DNA from: Polyangium sp. 6x1
Lineage (GTDB): Bacteria > Myxococcota_A > Polyangia > Polyangiales > Polyangiaceae
Length of the DNA stretch: 64,000 bases
NCBI RefSeq assembly: GCF_029946515.1
Contig: NZ_JARZHH010000006.1
Span: 62,001 to 126,000, forward strand
Direction: 5' to 3'
Under the pieces are notes generated by a model, which saw only the letters and a program-made list of their open reading frames with translations, was not told the origin of the DNA and did not search any database. The translations under genes and the position numbers were made by a program. Shown here in pieces: positions 1 through 8,926 of the stretch; within the stretch, counting starts at the first letter, position 1, and each line of letters opens with the position of its first letter.

Positions 1-1248
1 CCGTCGAACCCGAACATCGCCTCGGGCACGTTCTGCGAGCCGGGCAAGCCCGCGGTCTGCAATGGCACCGGGGCGTGCGTCGAATGCATTCTGCCGGAGC
101 ACTGCACCGGCATCATCGAGACGGATTGCGGGAAGCGGGCCTGCGTCGACAACAAGTGCGTCGTGCAGAGCCTCGGCACCGAGACCACCGCAGGCGCGGC
201 CTCGCAGACGACGGCCGACTGCAAGCGGGCGGTGTGCAACGGGGTCGACGGCGGCGTCATCGACATCAACGACGACAGCGATAAGCCGAACGACAACAAC
301 CCCTGCACGGTCGACGTCTGCCTCAACGGCACGCCGCAGTACACGAGCGTCCCCGTGAACACGAATTGCGGCGGCGCGAGCGTGTGCAACGGGATGGGGC
401 AATGCGTCGGGTGCAACACGGCGAGCGAGTGCCCCGGCACGGACGATTTCTGCAAGACGCGCACCTGCAACAGCGGCGTCTGCGGGTTTTCGTACAAGAC
501 CGATGGCACGGTCACGCCGAGCGGGCAGACGGCGATGGACTGCAAGGTCCAGGTCTGCGACGGCGCGGGCAACTTCGTGGTCCGGCCCGATACGGGGGAC
601 ATCAGCCCGGATGGGAACCCGTGCACGAAGGATCAGTGCACGGCGCAGGGCAATCCTTCGTATCCGAACGAGGCGATCGGCTTCACTTGCAACGTGAATG
701 GCGGCGACATCTGCAACGGCAACGGCCAGTGCAAGAAGTCGAACGGCAAGAACTGCGGCGCGAACGGCGAATGCGCGGGGAACATCTGCGCCGATGGGAT
801 CTGCTGCAACAATGCCTGCACGAACGGGTGCCAGGCTTGCAACGTGGCAGGCAGCCTCGGGACGTGCACGAACGTGCCCACGGGGCAGGATGACTCGCCG
901 TCGTGCACCGGCACGAACAATAGCTGCGACGGCGGCGGCGTGTGCAAGAAGGAGCTGGGCGTCAACTGCGGCAACAGTGGCGAGTGCCTGTCGGAGAACT
1001 GCGTCGACGGCGTGTGCTGCGAGAGCTCGTGCTCGGGCACGTGCTACCAGTGCAACAAGGTCGGTAGCGTCGGCAATTGTGTCGAAGTCGTGCAGTTCTC
1101 GGAGGACAACTACCCCGCGAATGCGTGCAACGGCAACAAGAGCTGCGACGGCATGGGCGTGTGCAAGCTCGACAACGGCGAGACCTGCACGAACAACAAT
1201 GAGTGCGCCAGCAACAACTGCTTCAACGGCCCGAACAAGTGCCAGTAG
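1..1248 (+). CDS. Cys-rich myxobacterial surface/secreted protein (5' partial)
   Basis: The reading frame is open from the first base, so the N-terminus lies upstream; 415 residues remain and end at a TAG. The protein contains dozens of cysteines in repeated small modules: a C-N-G-x-G-x-C knuckle, then an NCG...ECxxxNC segment and a CC...C..C segment (for example CCNNACTNGCQACN and CCESSCSGTCYQCN). Asn, Gly, Thr and Asp dominate the linkers. Such disulfide-rich modular proteins are common and numerous in Polyangiales and are expected outside the cytoplasm. No enzyme motif, transmembrane segment or C-terminal sorting tag is seen; the chain ends soon after the last module. Its role is unknown; adhesion or cell-surface structure is an inference from composition only. 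Confidence 0.8.
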   Translation, partial: PSNPNIASGTFCEPGKPAVCNGTGACVECILPEHCTGIIETDCGKRACVDNKCVVQSLGTETTAGAASQTTADCKRAVCNGVDGGVIDINDDSDKPNDNNPCTVDVCLNGTPQYTSVPVNTNCGGASVCNGMGQCVGCNTASECPGTDDFCKTRTCNSGVCGFSYKTDGTVTPSGQTAMDCKVQVCDGAGNFVVRPDTGDISPDGNPCTKDQCTAQGNPSYPNEAIGFTCNVNGGDICNGNGQCKKSNGKNCGANGECAGNICADGICCNNACTNGCQACNVAGSLGTCTNVPTGQDDSPSCTGTNNSCDGGGVCKKELGVNCGNSGECLSENCVDGVCCESSCSGTCYQCNKVGSVGNCVEVVQFSEDNYPANACNGNKSCDGMGVCKLDNGETCTNNNECASNNCFNGPNKCQ

Positions 1249-1330
1249 ATGTAACGCGAAACGCATACCATCGCGCGTTCTTCCTCCCCCTTGCCGTCCC
1301 CTTCCTCTCTCCGATAACGTTTCCCCCGCA

Positions 1331-1753
1331 ATGCCTCCTCCCTCCAGCAGCGATAGCTATGTCGTCACCCACGACCCCGATCTCGTCATCGGCCACTTCA
1401 TCGGGCACGTCACCGTGGAGGACATGCGGCGCATCCTCGACATCCATCACCGTTTCTCCATAGGCAAGCCGGGCGTCTTCTTGCTTGCGAATGTCGAGCA
1501 CCTGGAAAACATCACGCCCGAGGCGCGCCGGCTCGCTTCTGAAGGGCGCAATGGAAACGACGCGCGTGTACCCATCTTCGGCGCCGCCCTCGTCGGCGCG
1601 CGTTTTCACGCCCGGATCCTCGGCGCCATGGTCTTCCGCGCCGCCCGCATGCTGAACCACGGCTCCCCCTTCGAAGTGCGCTTCTTCGACAGCGAACCCG
1701 CCGCCCTCGCCTGGTTCGACGAGCTCCGCCGGGCCCCTCGCTCCGCCGGCTGA
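1331..1753 (+). CDS. SpoIIAA/STAS-like domain protein, copy 1
   Basis: A 140-residue cytoplasmic protein, the size of one SpoIIAA-like (STAS/SEC14) domain. The N-terminal motif HDPDLVIGHFIGHVTVEDM, a central VFLLANVEHLENITPEARR, and an Ala/Arg-rich helix IFGAALVGARFHARILGAM recur almost unchanged in the next gene, so the two are tandem duplicates about 50 bp apart. The start is placed at the ATG that aligns with its paralogue; the longer upstream extension overlaps the previous gene and is not plausible. Single-domain proteins of this kind are frequent in myxobacteria and their partners are unknown. No anti-sigma factor gene lies next to it, so a sigma-regulatory role is not supported by context. 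Confidence 0.8.
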   Translation: MPPPSSSDSYVVTHDPDLVIGHFIGHVTVEDMRRILDIHHRFSIGKPGVFLLANVEHLENITPEARRLASEGRNGNDARVPIFGAALVGARFHARILGAMVFRAARMLNHGSPFEVRFFDSEPAALAWFDELRRAPRSAG

Positions 1754-1804
1754 ATCGCCATCCGCTTGCCCTCCGGCGTTCCTCACCGATACCTTTCCGG
1801 TAAA

Positions 1805-2224
1805 ATGCCCCCCTCCCTCGACGGAAGCCGCATCCTCACCGAGGAGCCCGATCTCGTCATCGGCCACCTCGTCGGCCACGTCACGGGCGACGTCATGCAG
1901 CGGCTCTTCGATGTCCAGCATCGGTTTTCCGAAGGCAAGCCGCACCTCTTCCTGATCGTCCACGTCCGCCACGTCGCGGACGTGACCTCCGAAGCCCGCC
2001 GCGTCGTCATTGACGCGCCCAAGGTCAAGGTCCCAGCCATACCCATCCTCGGGTGCTCCTTCGTCGGCGCGAGCTTTCACGTTCGCGTCCTCGGCACCAT
2101 GGTCTTCCGCGCCGCCCGCCTCCTCGGCGGCGCAAACACCTTCCCCGTCCGCTACGACGATACGGAAAACGAAGCCCGCGCCTGGATCGACAATCTCCGC
2201 CGCGAGCTCCGTCGCCCCCGCTGA
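1805..2224 (+). CDS. SpoIIAA/STAS-like domain protein, copy 2
   Basis: A 139-residue paralogue of the preceding gene, sharing EPDLVIGHLVGHVTGDVMQRL, the VTSEARR stretch and the VFRAARLL helix. The ATG was chosen because it matches the paralogue; a TTG 39 bases upstream would add an unmatched tail. The pair probably forms one transcription unit. Directly after its stop codon comes an intergenic hairpin-rich repeat that separates it from the convergent dehydrogenase gene. Function is unknown beyond fold similarity to SpoIIAA-like proteins. Confidence 0.8.
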   Translation: MPPSLDGSRILTEEPDLVIGHLVGHVTGDVMQRLFDVQHRFSEGKPHLFLIVHVRHVADVTSEARRVVIDAPKVKVPAIPILGCSFVGASFHVRVLGTMVFRAARLLGGANTFPVRYDDTENEARAWIDNLRRELRRPR

Positions 2225-2249
2225 ACCGCCCTCCCCTGTCCCTTGCCCT

Positions 2250-2580
2250 GAGCATGGGTCTCATCCGGGGGCGCTTCGCTGGGGCGTTGCCCCAGGCCCC
2301 ACCAGGGGCTGTCCGCCCCTGGACCCGGACCAGCGCAAGCGCTGGACTCGGGGTCGATGAACTGCGCGATGCGCAGTTCATCGAACGGCCGGGTCAAGAC
2401 CACGGGCGATCCTGCCAGCCAAGACGGCAGCGCGGATGGTTCAGCCGGCAACGCGCTACCAACGGCCCGTTGGAAGAACTGCGCATCGCGCAGTTCTTCC
2501 ACCAAAGGTCCAGGGCTGGCCCTGGTTCGGGTCGAGGGGCGAACAGCCCCCGCGGGGCCCGGGGCAGCGCCCCGGCGCGG
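2250..2580. repeat. Intergenic hairpin-rich inverted element, copy A (short form)
   Basis: Fills the gap between two convergent genes and ends 2 bases before the stop codon of the dehydrogenase. It contains perfect hairpins, among them a 14-bp stem with a 3-nt loop (2354-2367 with 2371-2384) and a 13-bp stem with a 3-nt loop (2472-2484 with 2488-2500), both with the core AACTGCGC. GC-rich mini-hairpins of the GGGGC/GCCCC type flank them. The left part (2277-2355) resembles the reverse complement of the right part (2500-2580), so the whole unit is one long imperfect inverted repeat around a conserved centre (about 2405-2450). Related copies are at 8525, 19926, 53329 and 56439. The outer 15 bases (2250-2264) recur inverted at 56844-56858. 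Confidence 0.9.
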
Positions 2581-2582
2581 CG

Positions 2583-3344
2583 TCAGATCGCGAGCATCCC
2601 GCCGTCGACGAGTAGCTCTGTGCCCGTCACGAATTTCGCGTCGTCGGACGCGAGGTACGCGACTGCCGCTGCCACGTCCGCGGGCTCGCCGAGCCTCCCT
2701 AGCGGAATGGACTTCGCGAGGTTTGCCTTCGCCCGCGCCGGATCCTCGGACTTCTCGACCATCCCGTCGACCATCGGCGTGTCGATGAATGACGGGTGCA
2801 CCGAGTTCACCCGGATCCCGTAGCCCTTCCGTGCGCAATGCATTGCCGCCGACTTCGTGAATGTGCGCACGCCGCCCTTGCTCGAGCAATAGGCTGCGAG
2901 GTTTGGCGCGCCGATCATGCCCGCCACGCTCGACACGTTCACGATCGCCCCGCCTCCGCGCTCCTTCATCACCCGGATCGCGTGTTTGCAGCCGAGGAAT
3001 GTGCCCTCCGTGTTCACCGCGTGCACGAACCGCCATTGCTCGAGCGTCGTCGACTCCACGTCGCCCACGACGCCTACCCCCGCGTTGTTCACGAGCACGT
3101 CGAGCCGACCGTGCTTCGCCACCACTGCGTCGAGCACCTCGATCCACGCTGCTTCCTGCGTCACGTCGAGCGCCTGGAACTCCGCCCGTGCCCCGAGCTC
3201 CGCGGCGAGCGCCTCGCCTCGTTCCTTCGCGAGATCCGTGATCACCACGACCGCGCCCTCCGCGTGCAGCCTCCGCGCCGCCGCCGCTCCGAGCCCTGAC
3301 GCAGCCCCCGTGAGGAGCGCCACCTTTCCCTCGAATCGCTGCAT
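2583..3344 (-). CDS. SDR-family NAD(P)-dependent dehydrogenase
   Basis: A classical short-chain dehydrogenase/reductase of 253 residues, the normal family length. It has the cofactor motif TGAASGLG (12-19), NNAG (86-89), Asn111, catalytic Ser139, and Tyr152-x3-Lys156 in YCSSK. The C-terminal GTELLVDGG motif is also typical. Asp37 after the second beta strand hints at NAD(H) preference. The enzyme should be a soluble cytoplasmic oxidoreductase; the substrate cannot be told from the sequence. The start ATG opens directly on the first Rossmann strand (MQRFEGKVALLTG). A second SDR of similar length (254 residues) lies near 54 kb, and both are convergent with a gene across a copy of the same intergenic element. 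Confidence 0.92.
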   Translation of the reverse strand: MQRFEGKVALLTGAASGLGAAAARRLHAEGAVVVITDLAKERGEALAAELGARAEFQALDVTQEAAWIEVLDAVVAKHGRLDVLVNNAGVGVVGDVESTTLEQWRFVHAVNTEGTFLGCKHAIRVMKERGGGAIVNVSSVAGMIGAPNLAAYCSSKGGVRTFTKSAAMHCARKGYGIRVNSVHPSFIDTPMVDGMVEKSEDPARAKANLAKSIPLGRLGEPADVAAAVAYLASDDAKFVTGTELLVDGGMLAI

Positions 3345-3461
3345 GCTTCGGAGGAGAGCGGAGCCGGCTGCTCCCTGTCAAGCTTGCTGCCGAAAAGATA
3401 CCCGTCCGGACAGACGAACGGCTGGCGGCGCGCGCCCCCGTGGTTACGCTACGGCACCCTG

Positions 3462-4724
<1,263 letters not shown>

Positions 4725-4733
4725 CGCACGGCG

Positions 4734-4772
4734 CTGGCACGTGTGCCAGCACGTGCCCGGCACACGTGCCAG
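4734..4772. terminator. Bidirectional hairpin between convergent kinase and receiver genes
   Basis: A perfect 14-bp stem: CTGGCACGTGTGCC at 4734-4747 pairs with 4759-4772 across an 11-nt loop. It starts 10 bases after the kinase stop codon and lies 22 bases before the stop codon of the opposing gene, as expected for a shared terminator. There is no T-tract on either side. Confidence 0.7.
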
Positions 4773-4793
4773 GCGGATGGCCCGCCGGCGGGG

Positions 4794-5159
4794 TCAGGCG
4801 GCGATGAGCCGCGAGCGCAGGGCCCGGGCGAGCTTGCGGCCGTCCTCGGGGACTGGCTCGAAACGCAGGGTGCGCTCGCTCGTGTGTTCGTTGGGACGCA
4901 CCGAGAGCCTGTGCCCTCGTGCCAGGCCCACGTGCAACCCGGGGAACCTGGCGTGGAGCTCCTTGGCGAGCTCCAGCCGGTCGCCAGTCGGCAGGGCCAG
5001 CACGACGAGCGCGCAATCGAAGTGGCCCGGGCCGTCGAGCGCGACAAATGCCTCGCGACGGGTGCCGGCGTGCACCACCTCGAGCCCCTCCGCTCGCAAT
5101 CCGCGGGCGATGATCTCCGTCCGGTCGTGATCGTCGTCGATGAGCAGGACACGCGCCAT
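4794..5159 (-). CDS. Degenerate response-regulator receiver domain protein
   Basis: A stand-alone CheY-like domain of 121 residues starting MARVLLIDDDHDR, with the acidic triad of a receiver at its N-terminus. The usual phospho-acceptor position reads CALVVLALPTGD: where active receivers have LDL before the Pro, this one has VLAL, so Asp is replaced by Val. The conserved Lys-Pro near the C-terminus reads EP, so Lys is replaced by Glu. It is therefore probably a pseudo-receiver that cannot be phosphorylated in the usual way. ATG 5159 begins exactly at the domain start; a longer upstream extension has no matching structure. It is convergent with a membrane Ser/Thr kinase, but a functional link is not shown. 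Confidence 0.8.
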   Translation of the reverse strand: MARVLLIDDDHDRTEIIARGLRAEGLEVVHAGTRREAFVALDGPGHFDCALVVLALPTGDRLELAKELHARFPGLHVGLARGHRLSVRPNEHTSERTLRFEPVPEDGRKLARALRSRLIAA

Positions 5160-5571
5160 GAGTCCAAACCTCTCGTGGTAGCGCCGACCTGATTGCAATC
5201 GTCATGCCGCCCCGGGTCCCACGCTCGGGCGAGGTGAGAACCACGCTTCGGCCTTCACGAGGTGGGGTAGCTGAGGAGTCTGGACCTCAGCCCTGCGTCA
5301 CGCGGACCGCAGCCGGACGAGGGCGCGAGCGGCGGGGGCGGACGGCGCGCGTGGGGGTCCGGCGCGCACGGGCCGCCCTGACGAACAAGCAAAAAGTCTT
5401 TGGAGATCGGGCAGATTTACGAAAGGACCTCAGGCTGATTCTCGGAAGGCCCTGGCAGGTCCGTCCCTTGAAAGGTTTGCATGAAGGGTGACGCCGCATG
5501 TGCCGGGACGACAGCGCCGCCAGGTGATCGAGGGCGGCGCACGGCCGACGCAAGCGCTGCGCCTCGAGAGG
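5160..5571. other. Intergenic region, no gene recognised
   Basis: About 410 bases between two leftward genes. It should carry the promoter of the receiver gene. The patch around 5385-5500 is lower in GC than its surroundings. No hairpin, RNA gene or convincing coding frame was seen. Confidence 0.5.
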
Positions 5572-7572
5572 CTAGTAGTGCAGCACGATGTGGACCTCCT
5601 CCCCCGCCGGCAGGTCCGGCAGGACGAGGAGCCTCCCTCCGTCTTCCGGGGGCGACAGCACGGCGCCCGCCGGCTCCGAGACGGCTTCGAGCACCTCGGC
5701 CACGCGCAACGTGAGCCCCTCGATCGCCTCCTCGGGGCGGAGCGAAATGGTGAGCGTGCCCTCGAGGACGTTGTAATCGATGAGCGTGAACGTGACCGCG
5801 TCGCGCGCCCTCCAGAACCGGGAGAAGGCATCGACGCTCATCGCCGCCACGCCTTTGGGCAGGGCCGCGAGGACTTGCTCCTCGGCGGCCAGCTTGTAGT
5901 CCGTCACGTTCGGGTGGATCAGGAACGACGTCGGCGCGCCGTTCCGCGCGTTCTTGGTGATGATGCCCAGCGCTTGCTCGACGCGCAGGTCGAGGCGCGG
6001 CGGCAGCTCGTCTTCCAGCGTGACGGGAAGCTCGAAGACATCCGTATCCTGGATGGCCGGCCAGGAGGTCATGAGCCGATAAGGAAAGTTCGTGAGCACC
6101 ACGCCCACCGCCTGCGTCGAATCGGTGCGATATCCCACACGGTCGAGCGCCAAAGGGGAGTCGGCATGGTAGGAAAGCTCCCCGGCCCGGAAGCTCACGG
6201 TTTCGTGCGAGACCCCGGCCGCGTCGAGGGAGCCGTCGATGAGGGATTTCGAGACCCGGACCTCGCCGTACAGGGTCCCCCACTGGGTCTCGTAGGGCGA
6301 CGAATTGTACGGGGCATACGTCGGATACTCCTCGGTGCCGTCGCCCACCTCGAACAGCTCGAGCATCTTGGAATGCGCGACCGAGTGAGAGCCGACGGCG
6401 TGCCCGAGGCGGAGGAAGTCCGCGAGCTGGCAGCCGCGATCGCGTGTGAAGAACGCTAGATCCTGCACGTCGTCCACGTACTTCGTGTGGGCGAAATACG
6501 TCGTGGATGCGCCGAGCGCCGCCTCGCGCGCCGCGTACACGGCGGAGCGGTCGTAGCTCGGCCCCCAGTCGAGATCGTGCGAAATGAGCAGGGCCCCGGA
6601 CAGCCCGTTCGGGGCCGTATGCAGCCGTACGCCGAAGCGCGCGTGCGCGTCGTAGATGTCGCGCATCATGAGGAGCCACGCGTCCGTCGCGGGCTCGAAG
6701 ACGTTGATGTAGCCACGGGCGGCGCCGTCGAGCGGGTAACCGAGCTGGTTGCGAATCACGACGTCCCGGAAATCCACGCCCATCGTGTAGATCACCGCCG
6801 GGCCCACGTTCCTTCGCACGATCGCCGGGGTGCCGTCCTCGAACGTCGCCAGCACCACGACGCCCTCGGCCGCCGGATCGACCTCGAGCGTCCATGTATT
6901 GAGGAACTCCTCCGGCCCGCCCCCGAGCGGCAGCTCCCGTTCCTCGGGTTGATCCAGCGAAGGAAAGGCCGCCTCTCCTTCCTTCGTGAGCCGCACGGAA
7001 GAATGGTGCAGCCCGAACGTCGACGCCGGCACCCCCGCGAGGTCGCGCAGGAAGGTGACATCGGAGTCGCGCCAGACGAGGACGCCCCCTTTGCCGATGA
7101 AATTCGCCATCGCCTCGATGTCGGTCGTGTGGAAGGACTCCTCGTACGCGTCAGGGAAGAACATCGCGATGTCGTGCTGGAGCGCGAGCTTCGGCGCGGT
7201 GGTCTTCGCGTACGGAATGCCCATCGGCGCGAGGACGTGCTCGATCGCGAGCATGTCTTGCCAATCGGGCGAGAGCGCGAGGACGCCGACCTGCATCTGC
7301 CAATGCTCCTGGGGCGGTGTCATTCGCACCTTCCTCGGCTCGCGTGTCGCGTCGACAGGGACATCCCGCTTGGGGAGGCCCCGTAACTCTCCCTCTACCT
7401 TCTCCGTGACCGGCACCTCTGCGCAGAGGGGCGCCTCGTCGTCGTCGATGTTGACCGGGTCGAACGAGAGCGGATCGTCCGAACCACATGCCACGATTCC
7501 CAAGGGAAGGGCGACAACAGCCATTCCCCAATACCGGCAAATCGCTCCGCGGAGCGAAAATGAGATGAACAT
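5572..7572 (-). CDS. Large lipoprotein with polysaccharide-deacetylase-like domain
   Basis: A 666-residue exported protein. The N-terminus carries a signal peptide ending in the lipobox GIVAC, so it should be lipidated and held in the envelope. Residues about 95-310 look like an alpha/beta domain (VGVLALSPDWQDMLAIEHVL...). Residues about 330-560 contain features of the NodB/polysaccharide-deacetylase fold: ALLISHDLDWG, where the Asp pair would bind metal, GHAVGSHSVAHSK with the His pair, and the FRAGELSYH strand. The C-terminal 80 residues look like a small beta domain. It is probably a carbohydrate-active or deacetylase-like envelope enzyme; the substrate is unknown and catalytic competence is inferred from these motifs only. 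An ATG at codon 17 is an alternative start but would shorten the signal peptide. Confidence 0.75.
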   Translation of the reverse strand: MFISFSLRGAICRYWGMAVVALPLGIVACGSDDPLSFDPVNIDDDEAPLCAEVPVTEKVEGELRGLPKRDVPVDATREPRKVRMTPPQEHWQMQVGVLALSPDWQDMLAIEHVLAPMGIPYAKTTAPKLALQHDIAMFFPDAYEESFHTTDIEAMANFIGKGGVLVWRDSDVTFLRDLAGVPASTFGLHHSSVRLTKEGEAAFPSLDQPEERELPLGGGPEEFLNTWTLEVDPAAEGVVVLATFEDGTPAIVRRNVGPAVIYTMGVDFRDVVIRNQLGYPLDGAARGYINVFEPATDAWLLMMRDIYDAHARFGVRLHTAPNGLSGALLISHDLDWGPSYDRSAVYAAREAALGASTTYFAHTKYVDDVQDLAFFTRDRGCQLADFLRLGHAVGSHSVAHSKMLELFEVGDGTEEYPTYAPYNSSPYETQWGTLYGEVRVSKSLIDGSLDAAGVSHETVSFRAGELSYHADSPLALDRVGYRTDSTQAVGVVLTNFPYRLMTSWPAIQDTDVFELPVTLEDELPPRLDLRVEQALGIITKNARNGAPTSFLIHPNVTDYKLAAEEQVLAALPKGVAAMSVDAFSRFWRARDAVTFTLIDYNVLEGTLTISLRPEEAIEGLTLRVAEVLEAVSEPAGAVLSPPEDGGRLLVLPDLPAGEEVHIVLHY

Positions 7573-7734
7573 GGGAGACGTAGCCTAGCAAAAAATACGG
7601 AATTGCTACCTCATTACATCTTTTTCATGCGAACGGTCGGGCACGAGGAATCCCAGGGCGGCGCGATCCTGGAACCGCACTCTTTTCTGGATCCGATGAG
7701 GACATGCCTGGCCCGGGCGTGGTAACGTCCGCCC
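7573..7734. promoter_or_regulatory. Divergent promoter region
   Basis: 162 bases between the leftward lipoprotein gene and the rightward crotonase gene. The stretch 7588-7632 is clearly AT-rich against this GC-rich background, as expected of a promoter. No defined -35/-10 pair is assigned. Confidence 0.4.
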
Positions 7735-8511
7735 ATGGCACGCGTCACGGTGGAACGTCTCGGTCACGTCGTCCGCATCGGCCTGAACAGACCGGAGAAG
7801 CGCAACGCATTCGATCTTGCGATGCTCGACGAGCTCGCCCAGGCGTACACGGCCTACGAGGAGGACGACGGGCTCAGGTGCGGGCTCCTCTTCGCCCACG
7901 GTGCCCATTTCACGGGCGGGCTCGATCTCGCAGAGGTCGGCCCCGCCGTCGCAACGGGGCGCGCGCTCTACCCCAAAGGAAGCGTGGACCCGCTCGCCAT
8001 CGGGCCGCGGCGTCTCACGAAGCCGATGGTCGTCGCCACGCAGGGATATTGCTTCACGATCGGAATCGAGCTCGCACTCGCCGCCGACATCCGCGTCGCC
8101 GCCGAGGATACACGTTTCTCGCAGCTCGAAGTGCAGCGCGGCATCTTCCCGTTCGGCGGCGCCACACTCCGATTCCCAGCACTCGCCGGTCACGGCAACG
8201 CAATGCGCTGGCTGCTCACAGGCGACGTATTCGACGCAAAAGAGGCCTATCGAATCGGGCTCGTCCAGGAGGTCGTCCCCGCGGCCGATCTCCTCGATCG
8301 AGCCACATGGATCTGCGAGCGAGTCGCAGCGCAGGCCCCCATCGCAGTCCGCGCCACACTCGCATCCGCCCGCGCAGCGATGACCGAGGGCCCCGACGTG
8401 GAAGCAACGCGCCTCGAAGAGCGAGCCCGCGCCCTCATGGGCACAGAAGACGCAGCCGAGGGCATGCGATCCTTCGTCGAGCGGCGCGCAGGCCGATTCC
8501 AGGGGCGCTAA
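7735..8511 (+). CDS. Enoyl-CoA hydratase/isomerase family protein (crotonase)
   Basis: A 258-residue crotonase-fold enzyme of normal length. The oxyanion-hole region AHGAHFTGGLDL is present. Two glutamates sit at 112 (in IGIELALAADIR) and 132 (in SQLEVQRG), exactly 20 residues apart, matching the Glu144/Glu164 pair of rat enoyl-CoA hydratase, so hydratase chemistry is plausible. The protein is cytoplasmic and should act on an acyl-CoA thioester; the chain length cannot be inferred. The start opens with a typical first strand (VTVERLGHVVRIGLNRPEKRN in outline). It stands alone: a divergent gene is upstream and a repeat element plus a convergent gene are downstream. Confidence 0.9.
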   Translation: MARVTVERLGHVVRIGLNRPEKRNAFDLAMLDELAQAYTAYEEDDGLRCGLLFAHGAHFTGGLDLAEVGPAVATGRALYPKGSVDPLAIGPRRLTKPMVVATQGYCFTIGIELALAADIRVAAEDTRFSQLEVQRGIFPFGGATLRFPALAGHGNAMRWLLTGDVFDAKEAYRIGLVQEVVPAADLLDRATWICERVAAQAPIAVRATLASARAAMTEGPDVEATRLEERARALMGTEDAAEGMRSFVERRAGRFQGR

Positions 8512-8524
8512 CGGAAGGCCGCCA

Positions 8525-8915
8525 CGCCGGGGCGCTGCCCCGGACCCCGCGGGGGCTATTCGCCCCTCGACCCGAACCAGGGCCAGCCCTGGACCTCTGG
8601 GCATCGACTGCGCGAAGCGCAGTCGATGCGGGGAAAGTTTTTAAAGCTGTTCGCCCCTTCTTTCCAGGGCCAGCCCTGGACCCTTTGGGGAAAAACTGCG
8701 CGATGCGCAGTTTTTCCCACAGGCCGGTGGGACCGCCTTGCCAGCTGAACCGTCAGCGCTGCCGTCTTGGCTGGCGGGGTCGCTCGTGGTCTTGAATCGG
8801 CCCGTTCGATGAACTGCGCATCGCGCAGTTCATCGACCACGAGTCCAGCGCTTGCGCTGGTCCGGGTGCAGGGGTGGACAACCCCTGCTGGGGCCTGGGG
8901 CAAAGCCCCAGCGAG
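8525..8915. repeat. Intergenic hairpin-rich inverted element, copy B (long form)
   Basis: Lies between the crotonase stop codon and the stop codon of the opposing gene at 8927, again a convergent gap. It is inverted relative to copy A: it begins with the GCCGGGGCGCTGCCCCGG arm and ends with the GGGGCAAAGCCCC arm. Compared with copy A it carries an extra module (about 8603-8690) with its own hairpin CATCGACTGCGC/GCGCAGTCGATG and a short A/T-rich stretch, followed by a second GGGCCAGCCC mini-hairpin. Confidence 0.9.
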
Positions 8916-8926
8916 GCGCCATCGCG

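Noticed and set aside
2225-2582. Small genes inside the hairpin-rich elements
   Set aside because: Frames through the five copies are not conserved among them, while the hairpins are.
5204-5491. Small gene between the receiver and deacetylase-like genes
   Set aside because: Arg-rich translation without ribosome binding site and with poor third-position bias.
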